A program made the position numbers and the translations under genes. DNA of 64,000 nt from Aporrectodea caliginosa (Eukaryota > Annelida > Clitellata > Crassiclitellata > Lumbricidae): contig JACEVL010000466.1 in the NCBI GenBank assembly GCA_020284085.1, forward strand, positions 1 through 64,000, in the 5' to 3' direction. Under the pieces are notes generated by a model. The model saw nothing but the letters and a program-made list of their open reading frames with translations. It was not told the DNA's origin and did no database searches. The stretch's first letter is position 1. Every line of letters starts with the position of its first letter. Of the stretch, positions 22,723 to 34,582 are shown piece after piece.

Positions 22723-23995
22723 ATGGCGAATTCGAAAATCCATATGGGAGAAAAACCATACAGGTGCCATTTATGTCAGAAATCATTTGATCGAAATTAT
22801 AATCTGAGAATGCACATAAAGATCCATAGGCCTACTGGCGAAAAACCATACAGATGCCAATTATGTCAGAGGTCATTTAATCAATGTCAAACTCTGAAAA
22901 CGCACATGAGAATCCATACGGGTGAGAAACCATACAGGTGCCATTTATGTCAGAGGTCATTTAATCGATGTCAAACTCTGAAAACGCACATGAGAATCCA
23001 TACTGGCGAAAAACCATACAGATGCCAATTATGTCAGAGGTCTTTTAATCGATGTCAAACTCTGAAAACGCACATGAGAATCCATACGGGTGAAAAGCCA
23101 TACAGGTGCCATTTATGTCAGAAATCATTTAATTCAGGTGGTCATCTGAAAACGCACATGAGAACTCATACTGGTTAAAACCATACACGTGCCAGTTATG
23201 TCAGAAATCATTTAATCAGGGTGTTACTCTGAAAACGCACATGAAAATCCATACTGGCGAAAAACCGTACAGGTGCCATTTATGTCAGAAATCATTTAAT
23301 CAAGTTTGTCATTCGAAAAGGCACATGAGAACCCATACTGGTGAAAAACCTTTCAGGTGCCGGTTATGTCAGAAATCATTTAATCAAGGTTATCATCTGA
23401 AAACGCACATGAAAATCCATACTTGCGAAAAACCACACAGCTGCCATTTATGTCAGAAATCATTTATTCGAGGAGAGACCTTGACGGTGCATATGAGAAC
23501 CCACACAGGAGTTAAACCATACATAGCCTATGTGAGGCTTGTAATAAAGGATTCACAGATATTGGAAATCTAAAGAGACACAGAAGAACTCACGCTACTG
23601 AGAAGCAACACAAGCGCAATAAACCTTACACCAAGAGCAGTTCTTCAGCCAAGCAGTTTAAACTCCATGAAACAGGAAGTGAAGTAATTGCTAACCTGTC
23701 TGAATATTTCATCACGTTTAATAGTCCAGGCGTTATTGATAAACCAAATGAACGTTTCTCAAAGAACATGTATCCGGATTGTGGTGGAATTGCAGGTCCA
23801 TTACCGAAACTTAGAGATGGAGACTATCTGTATATTAGCAAATTCAAATCTCCTATGAATAGAAAGGCGTCTTTGTCAAATTCTTTTGGATGTTGTATAT
23901 GTGACGTTATGCTTGAAACAGAGAAAGAATTTCTAGAGCATTGTTTTAGCCATCGATTTTCTCCACCTGATGACTTAGTTGCTGGCCTCTGCTGA
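22723..23995 (+). pseudogene. C2H2 zinc-finger protein, copy 2, disrupted
   Basis: Paralogue of copy 1 with ten fingers plus the shared tail. The ATG at 22723 starts MANSKIHMGEKPYRC. Fingers 1-5 are in frame. After MRTHTG at 23173 a 1-bp loss with a G-to-T change (ggttaaaacc for ggtgaaaaacc) gives a stop. Fingers 6-9 read in a second frame. In finger 10 the text catacatagcctatgtgag replaces catacatatgtgag, a 5-bp TAGCCTA insertion (23524-23530) that shifts frame again. The tail (SFGCCICDVM, then FLEHCFSHRFSPPDDLVAGLC) is intact to the TGA at 23993. Between fingers 1 and 2 an in-frame AGGCCT insertion adds Arg-Pro to the TGEKPY linker (22827-22834). Fingers 2-4 are nearly identical, a sign of recent finger duplication. 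Probably non-functional. Confidence 0.85.
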
Positions 23996-25170
23996 ATTAT
24001 GGTTCCATATAGTTACAGTTGAGAAACATTTGGGATTTAGATATTTACAATGGAAAGATGCTATGGAATTGCAGGATACCTACATATAATTTATACGAAT
24101 AGTTACTTTGTGCGACTTTCATTTCAGAATACTTAGACAACAGGCATTTTGGTACATGATTTATAGAATCCAGAGGTTCCTCCTTATGGGTACCAAATAT
24201 CTAAGGTGTTGCCTTTTCTCACATAATTGTAAGACTGCAGAATTTCTGGATGCCATCAAAATGAAATTTTATGCTATAGTTACTAAAGATGCAGTAAAGT
24301 CTTTCACTCTGGATTCCGCTACTTTACAACTTTATTGTTAAATATCAAATTTAGCTGCACAAATACTTCTGCTGGAGTGTAGATATTTAACCGAGCGGTT
24401 AGCTGTACATCATTTTGTGACACTATTTTAGACTATTGATATTTGTTGATTATTAAGTAATATTAGATTAATTTACATATTCTGCATATATTAAGTGTTA
24501 GACGTTATTCTTGGTCATTACGAAAGATTAATCTGTAATCAAGATTGTTATATATCCTGAATATGTTGTATGTTGTTGTCTTTAATAATTTTTATGTAAT
24601 ATTTAATTCTGTTCTTAACCTCTATATAAAGAAATTACACATGCTAAAAGTTTACAAAATGAAATATATTTATTTAATACGCTGGCATTTTATAATTCCA
24701 ATTGCTATTGCTCATCTATGTTCAACTGGATTATATCGTTGTTTCGAATCTAACGTAAACAACCTTACTGTACATGTGGATTAGTTTAAGAGTAAAGCTT
24801 TAATTGCAAAATGACACATAGGCTATAGCGTACATGGTTACCTAATGAAATCGCATTGAGTTTACGATCCTGATGCTACGCATAGTCCTACATGTAATTA
24901 TCTTTCAGCATGTAAGAACTTACTCCATCTTATCTCAAGGTCTTCGATTCTCCTCATTGTCTTCCATTCCTGGTCGCACATTTCTCCTCGTATTCCAAGC
25001 CCCACACTTTCAACGTCACTATTCTTATGCCTTTATAAGCGCTACTATAGCGAAATCGTTAGGCTTTCCAGGTTGAATTGCGGTGTTTCTAACACGTCTT
25101 AGGAAAAGTTAAAACCTTTGCTATGCTTTATTCCAATCCTCTAACCATGTAATGGATGAAATATGAGACA
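23996..25170. other. 3' flank of zinc-finger copy 2, no further gene seen
   Basis: 24000-24230 matches the 3' flank of copy 1 (17969-18160), so it is the shared 3' UTR. Beyond that the sequence is AT-rich with no convincing ORF. 24890-25080 has a weak resemblance to a LINE C-terminus but cannot be supported. One TAGGCTA at 24819. Confidence 0.5.
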
Positions 25171-25195
25171 CAACGATGGCTGCATGCATTTTTAC

Positions 25196-25325
25196 GCATA
25201 GTATGTATGTAGCGTTTGTTTGTATGTATAAAGCATATGCACATATATGTATATGTATGTATGCAAGGTATGATGCACATACGCATGCATTACATGTATG
25301 CATGCATATATATATGCATGCATGC

Positions 25326-25356
<31 letters not shown>

Positions 25357-25370
25357 CGCATTCGGTTACC
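25196..25370. repeat. Degenerate (ATGT)n / (ATGC)n microsatellite
   Basis: Runs of tatgtatgtatg and tgcatgcatg. The Tyr/His/Met-rich frames on either strand are artefacts of this repeat. Confidence 0.85.
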
Positions 25371-25429
25371 TTTTGCATGATAATATATATATAAGTATGT
25401 GTATGGACTCATCATCAATATATGATGAC

Positions 25430-26390
25430 TGATCGAAATTATTACGCACTATAACCACCTTATGACCTGGTTATGTATCGATACTGTATGAATGCCCCCA
25501 ACGATGTATGCCTATGTATCATATGTATGCATACTAAGTTTAAGATGTGCATAACGATTACGCCGGTGACTCATCGATCGATACTACGAGAATATTCCCA
25601 ACTATTACGCTCATAACTCGACGGGTGAGGCGCTTGAGATTCCTATGCGATAAACTATTTCTATATCTATCCATTTCTGATAATCGCTTAGTTCGGTCCA
25701 ACAGCTAGCCAATTTCTTTTCATGGCGTTTAGTTTTAATATTCCTAAACGGACCTGTATAGTTAGAATCGTACTCCCACGGAGTCATTTCAGACCAGAAA
25801 TAATAAGTAGTTTTCCACGCTTCGTGGAGAAGAAATACTTTACGATCGGTTCCGAAAGAATCGCCCGATTTATTTAGTAAATGTCCTATTCGCGTGACCA
25901 TTAAATCGGCTCCGTACGTACCGCGTTTCAAAACTTTAAATTTCCATCCGAATACCGTACATATAGCGTTATTCACTTCGTTCGCTATTTCGTATAAAGT
26001 TTTCCCATTAGTATGCGTGTAATCGTAATCGTAACAACAGTTCGCCGTAAGAAACATGTTTACTTTTATTTATAGAAGATATTTCTTTAAGCTCTTTTCT
26101 TTCGAGAATTCAATTTTCGTATTCATTTTTTAAGTAGTCTGTTGCGTATACGAGGAATTCGTTTTTTCACACGAGCTTATAATAGACCAACAACCTATAG
26201 ACTCGCGGTATTACCCTAACTATTACGCTCATAACTCGGCGCGCGATGTTATTCGAGGATTGCCTCTCAACGCCCACGCTTTATTAACTCATACGATCGA
26301 TACCGCGGGATTGTCCCTAACGATTACGCCTATGACTCAACGGTGGGCAGCGCGTTGAGAGATCTTTTCGAAACCTTGGGGAGATTTTCC
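25430..26390. repeat. Dispersed ~45-bp repeats around the orphan ORF
   Basis: Copies of a block like cgatcgatac(t/c)...attgtccctaac(t/g)attacgc(t/c)(t/c)atgactc(a/g)(a/g)cg occur at ~25480 (weak), ~25570-25625, ~26200-26245 and ~26300-26345, on both sides of the ORF at 25611-26057. This block is not seen elsewhere in the window. Confidence 0.55.
25611..26057 (-). CDS. Orphan intronless ORF, 148 aa, function unknown
   Basis: An uninterrupted ATG-to-stop frame of 148 codons. I do not recognise the family. The predicted protein is hydrophilic, rich in Trp and Tyr (W at about residues 38, 81, 87, 93, 119, 128) with Lys/Arg patches (KTKRHEKK near 107-114), and has no signal peptide, transmembrane segment or zinc-ligand pattern. 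A TATA-like ctataaataaaag lies ~20 bp upstream of the ATG on the minus strand. It occupies a stretch whose composition and repeats differ from the neighbours and that contains no recognisable transposon ends. It could be a single-exon host gene, one exon of a gene, or a remnant of an integrated foreign element. None of these can be decided here. Confidence 0.4.
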   Translation of the reverse strand: MFLTANCCYDYDYTHTNGKTLYEIANEVNNAICTVFGWKFKVLKRGTYGADLMVTRIGHLLNKSGDSFGTDRKVFLLHEAWKTTYYFWSEMTPWEYDSNYTGPFRNIKTKRHEKKLASCWTELSDYQKWIDIEIVYRIGISSASPVEL

Positions 26391-26639
26391 GATAGTATCC
26401 TATTGATGAGAGTTAGTGGCGGCGCGTAGGTGGGGCAAGGTTGGTAACGTTTGCTAGTCGCGTTAGTCATAGCGAGAACTTGGGTATTGAAGAAATGTGG
26501 TTTCTTATAGGTTCAATTTGTAATAATAACCAATAGTTTGGGTGGTTATAACAAATTGAAAGAATCGGTTGGGTGGTTGTTCTAACCGCCGATTATTTAC
26601 ACTACTTACAAGTAAGAATGCGTGAAAATTTTAAACTGA

Positions 26640-27690
26640 ATCCGAGCAGTTAGAGGAAGCCAATGAAGGTCTTCAGTCATGAGAAGTCGAAATATGGGAG
26701 GAAACGAGGTAGGCGGGCAATCAAACGAGCAGCAGCATTAAGTACTGATTGGAGTGGAGCCAGACGGAGTTTTGGTAGGCCAATAAGTAATGAGTTACAG
26801 TAGTCAATGCGTGAACAGACAAAGGCATGAACCATGGCAGAAAAAATCGGCGAGGGGACAGATTGTCGAATGGCACGTAGACGCCGCAAGTGATAAAAAC
26901 TGGACCGAGAGAGATTAGAGATATGTGTAGAAAGAAAGAGTACTGTCAAGAGTAACACCCAGGTTACGGACATTTGTCGAGAAAGTAAACTGAGGGAACT
27001 GCTTGGCAAAGCAAATCGTAATCAAGTTTAATTAGCTGTTGGCGAGTGCCAAGCCAGATCAATTGAGTATTGGAAGAGTTGAGTGAAAGACGATTAGAGG
27101 ACATCCAACAATTGAGATCAGCAGAAGAGAGATTCAATAGATTGGAAAAGAGCAAGTTGGTGAGAAGAGGGGCCATGAACAAAGGCCTGGACATCATCAG
27201 CATAGAGGTGACCAGAGGCCGAGTGTTTAGCAAAGAGAAGAGGAATATCGGCTGTAAACAAGATATAAAGAAGTGGACCCAGCACAGATCCTTGAGGGAC
27301 TCCAACTTTAACAGGTACCCATGAGGTGCGAGATTCTCCTGGAATAACCATTTGGGTACGATCAGTAAGATAAGAGCGAAACCAAAAGAAGAGGAAGGCC
27401 ACTAAGACCAAAGGAAATTTCAAAGGCGATGTAATAGAATATCATGATCTACTATATCAAATGCTGAAGATGCATCAAAAAGTGCTAAGAGAGTAACATG
27501 GGATTTATCCATAGCAGAATAGATGTCAGAGAGAAGAGAGAGAAGAGCAGTTTCAGTTGAGTGGTGAGCTCTGAAGCCAGATTGTCTGGGCGGTAGAAGG
27601 CCTGACTGCTCAAGGTAAGGAAAAAGTTGCAGAGATAGTTTGTGATAGTTTCTTCAAGTTTGAACGGCAGTGGCGAAGTCACAAAATAAT
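26640..27690 (-). mobile_element. CR1-like LINE, RT domain relic
   Basis: The minus strand, over several frames, carries a degraded ETALLSLLSD block near 27550, then SYLTDRTQMVIPG, VPQGSVLGPLLYILFTADIP and GHLYADDVQAF (catalytic Asp pair at ~27200). Further on are WLGTRQQLIKLD, SRSSFYHLRRLRAIRQSV, HAFVCSRIDYCNSLLIGLP and LNAAARLIARLP. Frameshifts split it into at least four pieces. The same family is present in the opposite orientation at 63110-64000 and as a relic at 59640-60110. Confidence 0.82.
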
Positions 27691-27812
27691 ATTATTATCA
27701 GGGAGACTTTTCAAAGACCATTATAGGTTAAGGAATCTTATGTCATATGAAAAGAGCCGAAACACACATGTCACACGCAAACATAATTTGGTCATTGATG
27801 TGAATAAGCTCT

Positions 27813-30648
27813 TTACTTTTTAATAATATGAAGCTTTCGTAGAAGAAATCTGCGAATGATGTTTTCAAACGGACGATTAGTTGTTTTCTGAGCAGCAAAT
27901 TCAGTCATTGCTTCTGAATACGGAAGCTTGCAGTCGATATAACATCTGACTTTCAAATATTTTACAAGAAAATGTCTTCCAAGAACATAGTGGCATCTAA
28001 TGGCTGGACGGTTCATAAGATCATTATCACCAAAGGTAAAGCACATTTCGTTGAAAAACACGTGTTCGAAAGTTGAATTTTCCGCAAATTTGCGAATGTC
28101 ATAATTCAGCGGTGATAAATAATAACAGAGTGTGTGAAATCCAAGCAACGACTGTACGTCTCTATCGAAAAAAGAGTCAAAAGGTGGCAACAACAAAACT
28201 TTCGTATAAGCAAACATCTTAAAATCGTTCTCTATTTCAGACTCACGAAGAATTCGCTCGCATAAGCGCAAAACTGTATCGTATTGGCGACACTTGTAAA
28301 GGTACAAAGCACGATAGCAATCTACTGTGTTGCACTGAATATCAAAGTCATTGCGAATCACACTGTAGAATGATTTCATATTTTCTAAAGCATATTCCAT
28401 CAACGAATCAATTACTGTTTCTTTTATTATCATCGGACTCACACTTGAAGTCTCGGTCTCCGTAAACGCATCTGTTCTGCGATAAACGAGCTGTCTACCT
28501 GAATCCTTCGATGGAATTTGTTTCTTCTGTCTTAAAGCCTTCAGATATTCGTCCATAGAAAATGCTGAATCTGGTAAATTATGACCAAAATCTAAACGCG
28601 TATATTTTCTTTCGGTGGATAGTAAGATTAAATAGTGAGCAAAAACCTCTGGTGAAAGACACAGATCAAGATAAAGCCGCCCACCAATGTAATGGATATT
28701 ACTGTCAGTAATCTTCTTGTGAAGCACACACATTCCAACGATTCTTGCGACATCGTCAATAAACAACAAACAACCTGCATTCAGAGTTTCCTTTTCATTT
28801 TGAGGAGTCTGATCTACGAGAACTGCCGAACAGAAGCGTATTGCTGTTCGGAATTCTGACTTGACAAAATGAAGAGCAGCCAGATAGGCCAAAGCTGCAG
28901 GAGCAATGCCGTTCGATTTAGAATCATCATATTTTAAGGCTTTGATGAGAAACTCTTTTGACAAGAGATACAGTAGTTGAAATTCTGAAGGGCTATTTGA
29001 TCCAGTTAAATGTTTCATGAGACCCTGAGCACGCAGGTATTGAAACCAACTATTTTGTTGTTTAAACGTTTTCGGAAAGTTATGATGCTGTGACCTTATT
29101 TTAGGGTGCATCAACATAGCTTCGACAAGTTCGACAAAGAGACTGCTCTCCCAAGATATCTCTCCGTAATATAAACCATGTACAGCATGCAAACTATACA
29201 GTACAATGGCAAAGTACCTGAAACACAAGATCTTCTCTAATGTTGGAAGGCATGTCATTCTACTCGCTTTTTTTGATCATATCTTGGTTCCTGTTCTAGT
29301 TTTAAACACTCGCGCAATCCTGAATAATAACCGTCTTTAATTGTACAACGAGCAGCCTTATTAGAATTTGAGAAACTTACAGAAAGCATATAATCCAAAG
29401 TTTTTAATTCAAACTCTTTCCGACATTGAAGGAGAAGCAGCAAACAATCCACGAAGTCTGGTATTCCTTTACTTGTATTCAAGTCTTCAAATTGTGTCCG
29501 AGTGATTGGCAGTATGTAATTTTCCACAAACCAAAGAGAAAGATTGCCAGAGTTGCGGAATTCATTTAGTCGTCCTTTTGGTCTGGTGAAGTATTGCGGA
29601 GTTCAATGGCTCATTAAATAGATTTGCTTCAGGAATAAAATAGTTCGGCCAGTATTTCCTCTTCAGCCATTCTGAAAGCTTTTGCAACAATTCACAGCAA
29701 ATAGCGATAACAGAAGAGGAATTCCACCATTCCGGAGGCATCTTTTCACAAGTCCATAACATCAACGTCTTTAAACGATACGGACAGAGAACCTCATCCT
29801 CCTTTGGACAATCATTCTGTATCAATTCCTTCTTTACAAAGAATCTCAGCAAATGATAGACAATCTGTTGGATTTGAGTCCAACTCTGAAGTAAAATTAA
29901 CTCCGCGATTGAAAATGACAATCTCCACTGAACGATGTTGAGAATAAACCACATGATAACCATTTTGTACTACTTTGGAGATTGTGTCCATTGTCGGCCA
30001 TCCGTATTTCCTTTGTCGAGTAGGCCATTTTTTGGCTTCTATAGGCCACTGAGGGCAAAATAAGGCTTTGACTGCATCATATCCCAAAGATATGTTTGAA
30101 TCTATTTGAGATTTCGTTGCTGGACCACAAACAATGTTTGGCACCGCGACTTTATTCGATGCTTGATAGAAATAAAGAGAAAAATAGGGTAAATCATGAG
30201 CCAAATCTAGCCACATGTATTCACCTGAATGAACTGTATGGTTAAATTCGTACTTTTTGCATTTCCAGTTATAGTTCATTTCACCCAAATGTCGTAATCG
30301 AACAAAACCTGGATACTGTTGGTAGGGTTCAATCTTGAACAGCGTAATCTTATCGGATAGGCCACTCACATCACTGGGCAACACTGGAAAGTCGCCAGTG
30401 AAGGCAAGGCACTCAATGCTGCATACTAAATCATCAAAGTCGCCGATGCATGTATTCAGCGGTAGAATATAGAACTCCTTAGTGCTGCCACACGAAATCG
30501 AATACTGTATTGGTGCAGGCAACAGTGACATGCATACGTCATGCATGCAATCAGAAACAGTAGAAAACGATGTTGGAAGTAATTGGCATGTGCTAACGAT
30601 GAACACAGAAGCCATTTCTTCAATCGATTTAACCGCATGGTCCGTCAT
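27813..30648 (-). pseudogene. Mab-21/cGAS-like nucleotidyltransferase (cGLR-type), three frameshifts
   Basis: A ~940-codon minus-strand coding region in four overlapping frames: 30648-29812, 29963-29562, 29527-29255 and 29258-27813. The first carries CGSTKEFYILP (residues 53-63) and GDFDDLV (69-75), the GS...E and D-x-D pattern of nucleotidyltransferases. Then come IEPYQQYPGFVRLRHLGEM, CPQWPIEAKKWPTRQRKYGW and LSFSIAELILLQSWTQIQQI, the layout of Mab-21 domain proteins related to cGAS. A long helical C-terminal part follows. This family makes cyclic-dinucleotide-type signals in innate immunity in some members; activity here is not shown. Breaks: near 29930, near 29585 (one extra base), and at a run of seven A's at 29267-29273. 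The homopolymer break could be an assembly error. ttttcaattatag sits directly before the ATG at 30648 and looks like a splice acceptor, suggesting an upstream non-coding exon. Confidence 0.62.
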
Positions 30649-30701
30649 CTATAATTGAAAAGACATAATTCCCCGCTGGTATAACCATCATCGTCGTCAT
30701 T

Positions 30702-30746
30702 ATTATTATATCACCTTGATCGCGATGATCAAGGTGATATAATAAT
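30702..30746. repeat. Perfect 20-bp inverted repeat (hairpin)
   Basis: Arms attattatatcaccttgatc (30702-30721) and its exact complement (30727-30746), loop gcgat. It lies ~55 bp upstream of the first ATG of the Mab-21-like gene. Confidence 0.85.
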
Positions 30747-31445
30747 TATTGTCATACTCATCTTCATCATCGTCACCGTTATTATCATCATAAAAGTAAT
30801 CATAATCGTCGTAAGCATTATCAGAAGTAGAAGTGCATTTAATGCTAGTTATCACCCAAAGCGAGTTGTAGGCCTAACAACCACCTTCCTCATTCACATT
30901 TCGGACAATCTTGTTCAGAATACAACCTAGGTTTGCCTTCAGTTATCCCAAAAATCACAGTCATCGGTGTTGGTAGGTAACTTTTACTAAAATATACAAT
31001 TACGAACCCAGGTAATTAAAATTTATTTAAACATAATTATTATCCGAAGCAATCTCTACTGGTCAACGCCTGTCACTAGAAAGATCTAAGACATTTGAAA
31101 ACTTAATAATTATGTTGGCATCCAGTTGAGCAAAGCAACTAATGGAGACATAGAAGTAGATTAAGTTCGTGCATTGGAAGTCATTGATGTAATAATTCAG
31201 AGACTTCTATGTCGACCAATCTTCATCTGAGGCCAGTAAATGGCAAATAAATGTGTTAATTCACACTAAACATTGGATGTCGCTGTTGAAATGAGAGACA
31301 AGCTGTGGCAACACATCTACATTTTCAACAGCATCTTACTCCGTTCTGGAACATTTTAAAATTTTCTTTAAAAGTGCTTATTTACAACAGTTGACTACTC
31401 ATCCCTGCAAAGACACAGTGAGGTCCTTACAGCGCCCTATATTAA

Positions 31446-32411
31446 CCCTCGGGCTACCAAGGGGGGGGGTGGTTGCCACCCCCCTAAGTTTTTATGCATA
31501 AAATTTGTTTTCATATGGAATATAATTTTTGCAATTTAGATAGCTGTAGCAGATTCATTGGCGCACATTTTGAGGTAAACATCATGTTGGTAGCCCACGC
31601 CATTCAAACGTTATACCCGATATACCCGAGGCACCAGGAGGGGGGTGGATACCACCCCTAGTTTTTCGACTGTAACTTATTGACTATTCTTTCTATAAGA
31701 GAAACAAATATACCATTCTTTAGAGGGAATGTAGGGCTTCATTTGCATACTTAAACGTTTGTCTTTTGAAAACCGAAAGTGATCAAAATAAATAATAATA
31801 CCCGTAGTATGCGTGAAAAATGGCTGAATGGAAGGACTCCCCTTAGTTTTTTGTCTGTAGCGTATTCAGTTTTCTTCCCAGAAGAGAAACAAATATACCA
31901 TTCTTTAGAGGAAATGTAGGGCTTCATTCGAATACTTACATGTTTGTCTTTTGAAAACCGTAAGTGATCAAAATAAATAATAATACGCGTAATCTGTGTG
32001 AAAATGGCTGAATACAGCTTCACAATGTAAAACCGATATATATGTATGGATATATATGTATGGATGTATATTTACACGTATATAAACATGTGTAGGGATG
32101 TATTTGTGTATCTTGGATACATAGATCAGTTTCAAAACACACATAATCTTATTTTTTTTCCAAAAAGTTTTTAAAATGTACGAAATAATATAAAATATCG
32201 CTAATTATCGGTTCCTTTGTTAAAAATGCTGTAATTTCGAGGTGCAATCACATAATGTACAACTAAATATATCATTCTGTGCAGAAATGAATGCTGAATC
32301 CAATGCTATATTACAAGTTATGATATGTGAAACCAAACACGAAATCAAGGGGGGGTGGTAACCACCCCACTTGGTAGTCAGTGTTACAAAAAAAGCTTGG
32401 TAGCCCGAGGG
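31446..32411. mobile_element. piggyBac-like MITE, CCCTCGGGCTACC family
   Basis: 966 bp flanked by TTAA at 31442-31445 and 32412-32415, with complementary ends ccctcgggctaccaag / cttggtagcccgaggg and subterminal G/C palindromes. Internally a ~190-bp segment ('accattctttagagg...aataataatac(c/g)cgta') is present twice in tandem (~31620-31840 and ~31850-32020). No coding capacity. This is the cleanest copy of the family in the window. Confidence 0.85.
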
Positions 32412-32415
32412 TTAA

Positions 32416-33203
32416 GTGTCTTGTTACATAACTGTTTGGAGATGCCGTTCCTTTGAGTGAATAAGAGGGAGACAGGAGAGAGGTAGTAGTAGAGAGGGAG
32501 AGGAAGTGAGACGCTCCTTTGGTCGTATGTGTAGACGGGTATGAGAGTCAGCTAGACGGGTATGAGAGTCAGCTAGATAATTTTACACTGTGAGAATGAG
32601 AGCAAAACCAATGATACTACTGGAGCAGCTGTCATACCAGTTATTTTCACTTGTAACTGTACTAAGTGAAGTTCGCACGATAATGTCCGATCGCTCCATG
32701 CTCAGAGACACTCCACATGCACCGCCACAGGAAATTTTGATGTCGACTATTCGAGAGAGATAAATTCACTCCATAACGTTCGTCGCATTGAGTTAACTCT
32801 TATAATGCTCTACTGTAAGATAAAACTGATCGCTAAACCGAAGAAACTGTCTTTCTATTCGATCGATCAGGGCGGGTTGCTTGACTTTTACGAAAGACGA
32901 CTTCCACCTTCTACTGCTATAACCCCAAATGATCCCTCTTCACGGACTTTGGACTTACGGCGGCAATACTCAATCAACTGAACAGACGACTCTTTCGCAG
33001 TCCGTTAAAATTCAATCCATCCAGTCACGGCTCATCACATCGCTTCTGCATAGTACCGAAGCATTAAATATGCCTGAATCCTGACCAAATAGTGGGGTCT
33101 GAGAGCTGCCAATGTTATCAAAATATTTCATATCTGCATGGTAACCAATGCGTCTCTTTGGTTCCTGATAGTCAGTACTTGGGTATAGGAGTCCAAAAAG
33201 CCC
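32416..33203. other. Unannotated intergenic stretch
   Basis: No ORF with recognisable content. Purine-rich at 32460-32520 and a 22-bp tandem duplication at ~32535-32575 (gacgggtatgagagtcagcta). Confidence 0.4.
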
Positions 33204-34233
33204 GGGACGCATATTACGAAAGTACACACGGAAATTCATCCAAGGGAATCTTTCAACCAATCAGAAGTCGCCATTTCAGTAATAGTATTCACTGCGTGAT
33301 GAATATTCATTACGGCTATGCGCGCTGCTTAAATCGATAAACAGTAGCCTAAACTTCAGTTCGTAATAATATTTTGAACTTAAATTGTTAAATTGCAAAA
33401 TGACAGATTACATTAAAGAATTGCCTGCAGATTACACATAATTTTATAGGTTATCGAAATCCACTGGCGACTACTCCGACGTGGAAAGTAATAATTTAAA
33501 AGCGATCGTTCATGCTAGTCTCCGTAGACCTGCTATGGATGACAAGTAATCCGTGATATGGAAGCGTTATTTCGCGTTTATTAGGCCCTATAGGTAAAAG
33601 TGTTTATCCAACGATAATTTTTTCATCAATCCAGCTTCTATTTAATGAGTAATAATTTTTCATAAATCCCACTTCTATTTAAGCAAAAATCATTGGTAGG
33701 CCTACTTGTTTTTTATTAACCCCCAATTTTTATTCTATTTAATAATTATTTTCCATCAAACCAACTTCTACTTTGACAAGAATCCTTTTAATCAATCCAG
33801 CTTCTATTTAAGCAGAAATTATTTGTCATCGAAAAAACTTCTATTTAATTATGAATTATTTTTCATCAATCCAACTTCTATTTAAGCAAGATTATTTGCA
33901 TCAGTCCCACTTCTATTTAAGCGACAATTATTTTCGTCAATCCAACTTCTAGTTTAGCAGGAATTATTTTCATCAACCCAACTTCTATTTAAGGAAGAAT
34001 TCTTTATATCAACCCAACTTCTATAGGCCTATAAGCCACGTGAATTGCCTAAGGGTCGAAGGTGACTCTACCGTGTGCACGTGATCCTTCGCACTATCTT
34101 ACGTCTGGCTAGACCGCTAGCGGCTAGAGACAGATGCTGCATGAATATTCATTAGGCAAATTCACGCTCATCGTCTGATTGGTTGCGAGACTCCCTTGGA
34201 TCAATTTCCATGTGTACTTTCGTAATATGGGCC
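33204..34233. mobile_element. TIR element ('catattacgaaagtacaca') with minisatellite core
   Basis: The left end gggacgcatattacgaaagtacacacggaaattcatccaaggga... is the imperfect complement of the right end ...tcccttggatcaatttccatgtgtactttcgtaatatgggccc over ~65 bp. Both inverted repeats also share ccaatcaga and gaatattcat. The core (33600-34030) is the ~40-bp minisatellite also found in the foldback elements. No clear TSD, superfamily unknown. Confidence 0.65.
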
Positions 34234-34329
34234 CGTGACACATGCAGCTTTTCACGGCCTTCTAGCGGACATAATATGGCAACCATTTTGCAAAATCACT
34301 GACCGAAGCACATATTGATCAATATCTCA

Positions 34330-34582
34330 GTTTCTAGTTCACTTAGAATCCAGATCATGGTGTCTAAACATAGGCCTACATTTTTAGAGGCAAGGTTTCC
34401 AATAGAACTAATTGCAAACACTTATCCTGCTGTGTACAAGGAATTTCCGCGTGGCAACTACACAGTATACAGTACAGAAGTCCAAGCCCTTGAACAGAAC
34501 AACGCCGGTGTTAAGGATGATGTGGGTGCTTTAGGCCTCTCACAGAACCCACAGAAAACTGGACAAAAGCAGTATAACACAT
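34330..34582 (+). pseudogene. Decayed ORF of unknown family, interrupted by a TIR element
   Basis: The plus frame reads FLEARFPIELIANTYPAVYK, then GNYTVYSTEVQALEQNNAGV and KTGQKQYNTFRLL. It then runs into a TIR element starting at 34583. Past the far end of that element, 35737 continues SVNERLVTQWRSINDQIKRN in a plausible continuation, then stops. So the element probably landed in a coding or formerly coding region of which 35737-36300 is the remainder. I do not recognise the family. Confidence 0.35.

Noticed and set aside
25121..25394. Tyr/His/Ile-rich ORFs on both strands
   Set aside because: Products of the ATGT/ATGC microsatellite.
33012..33340. 82-codon ORFs on both strands
   Set aside because: They overlap the start of the TIR element at 33204 and have no family resemblance.
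33600..34030. Possible CRISPR-like array (regular ~40-bp spacing)
   Set aside because: It is a diverged minisatellite without conserved repeat/unique spacer alternation.
33204..34233. Element with GGGCCCATATTACG-like ends as the source of the GGCC footprints
   Set aside because: Its ends are not flanked by TA and the terminal bases differ on the two sides.
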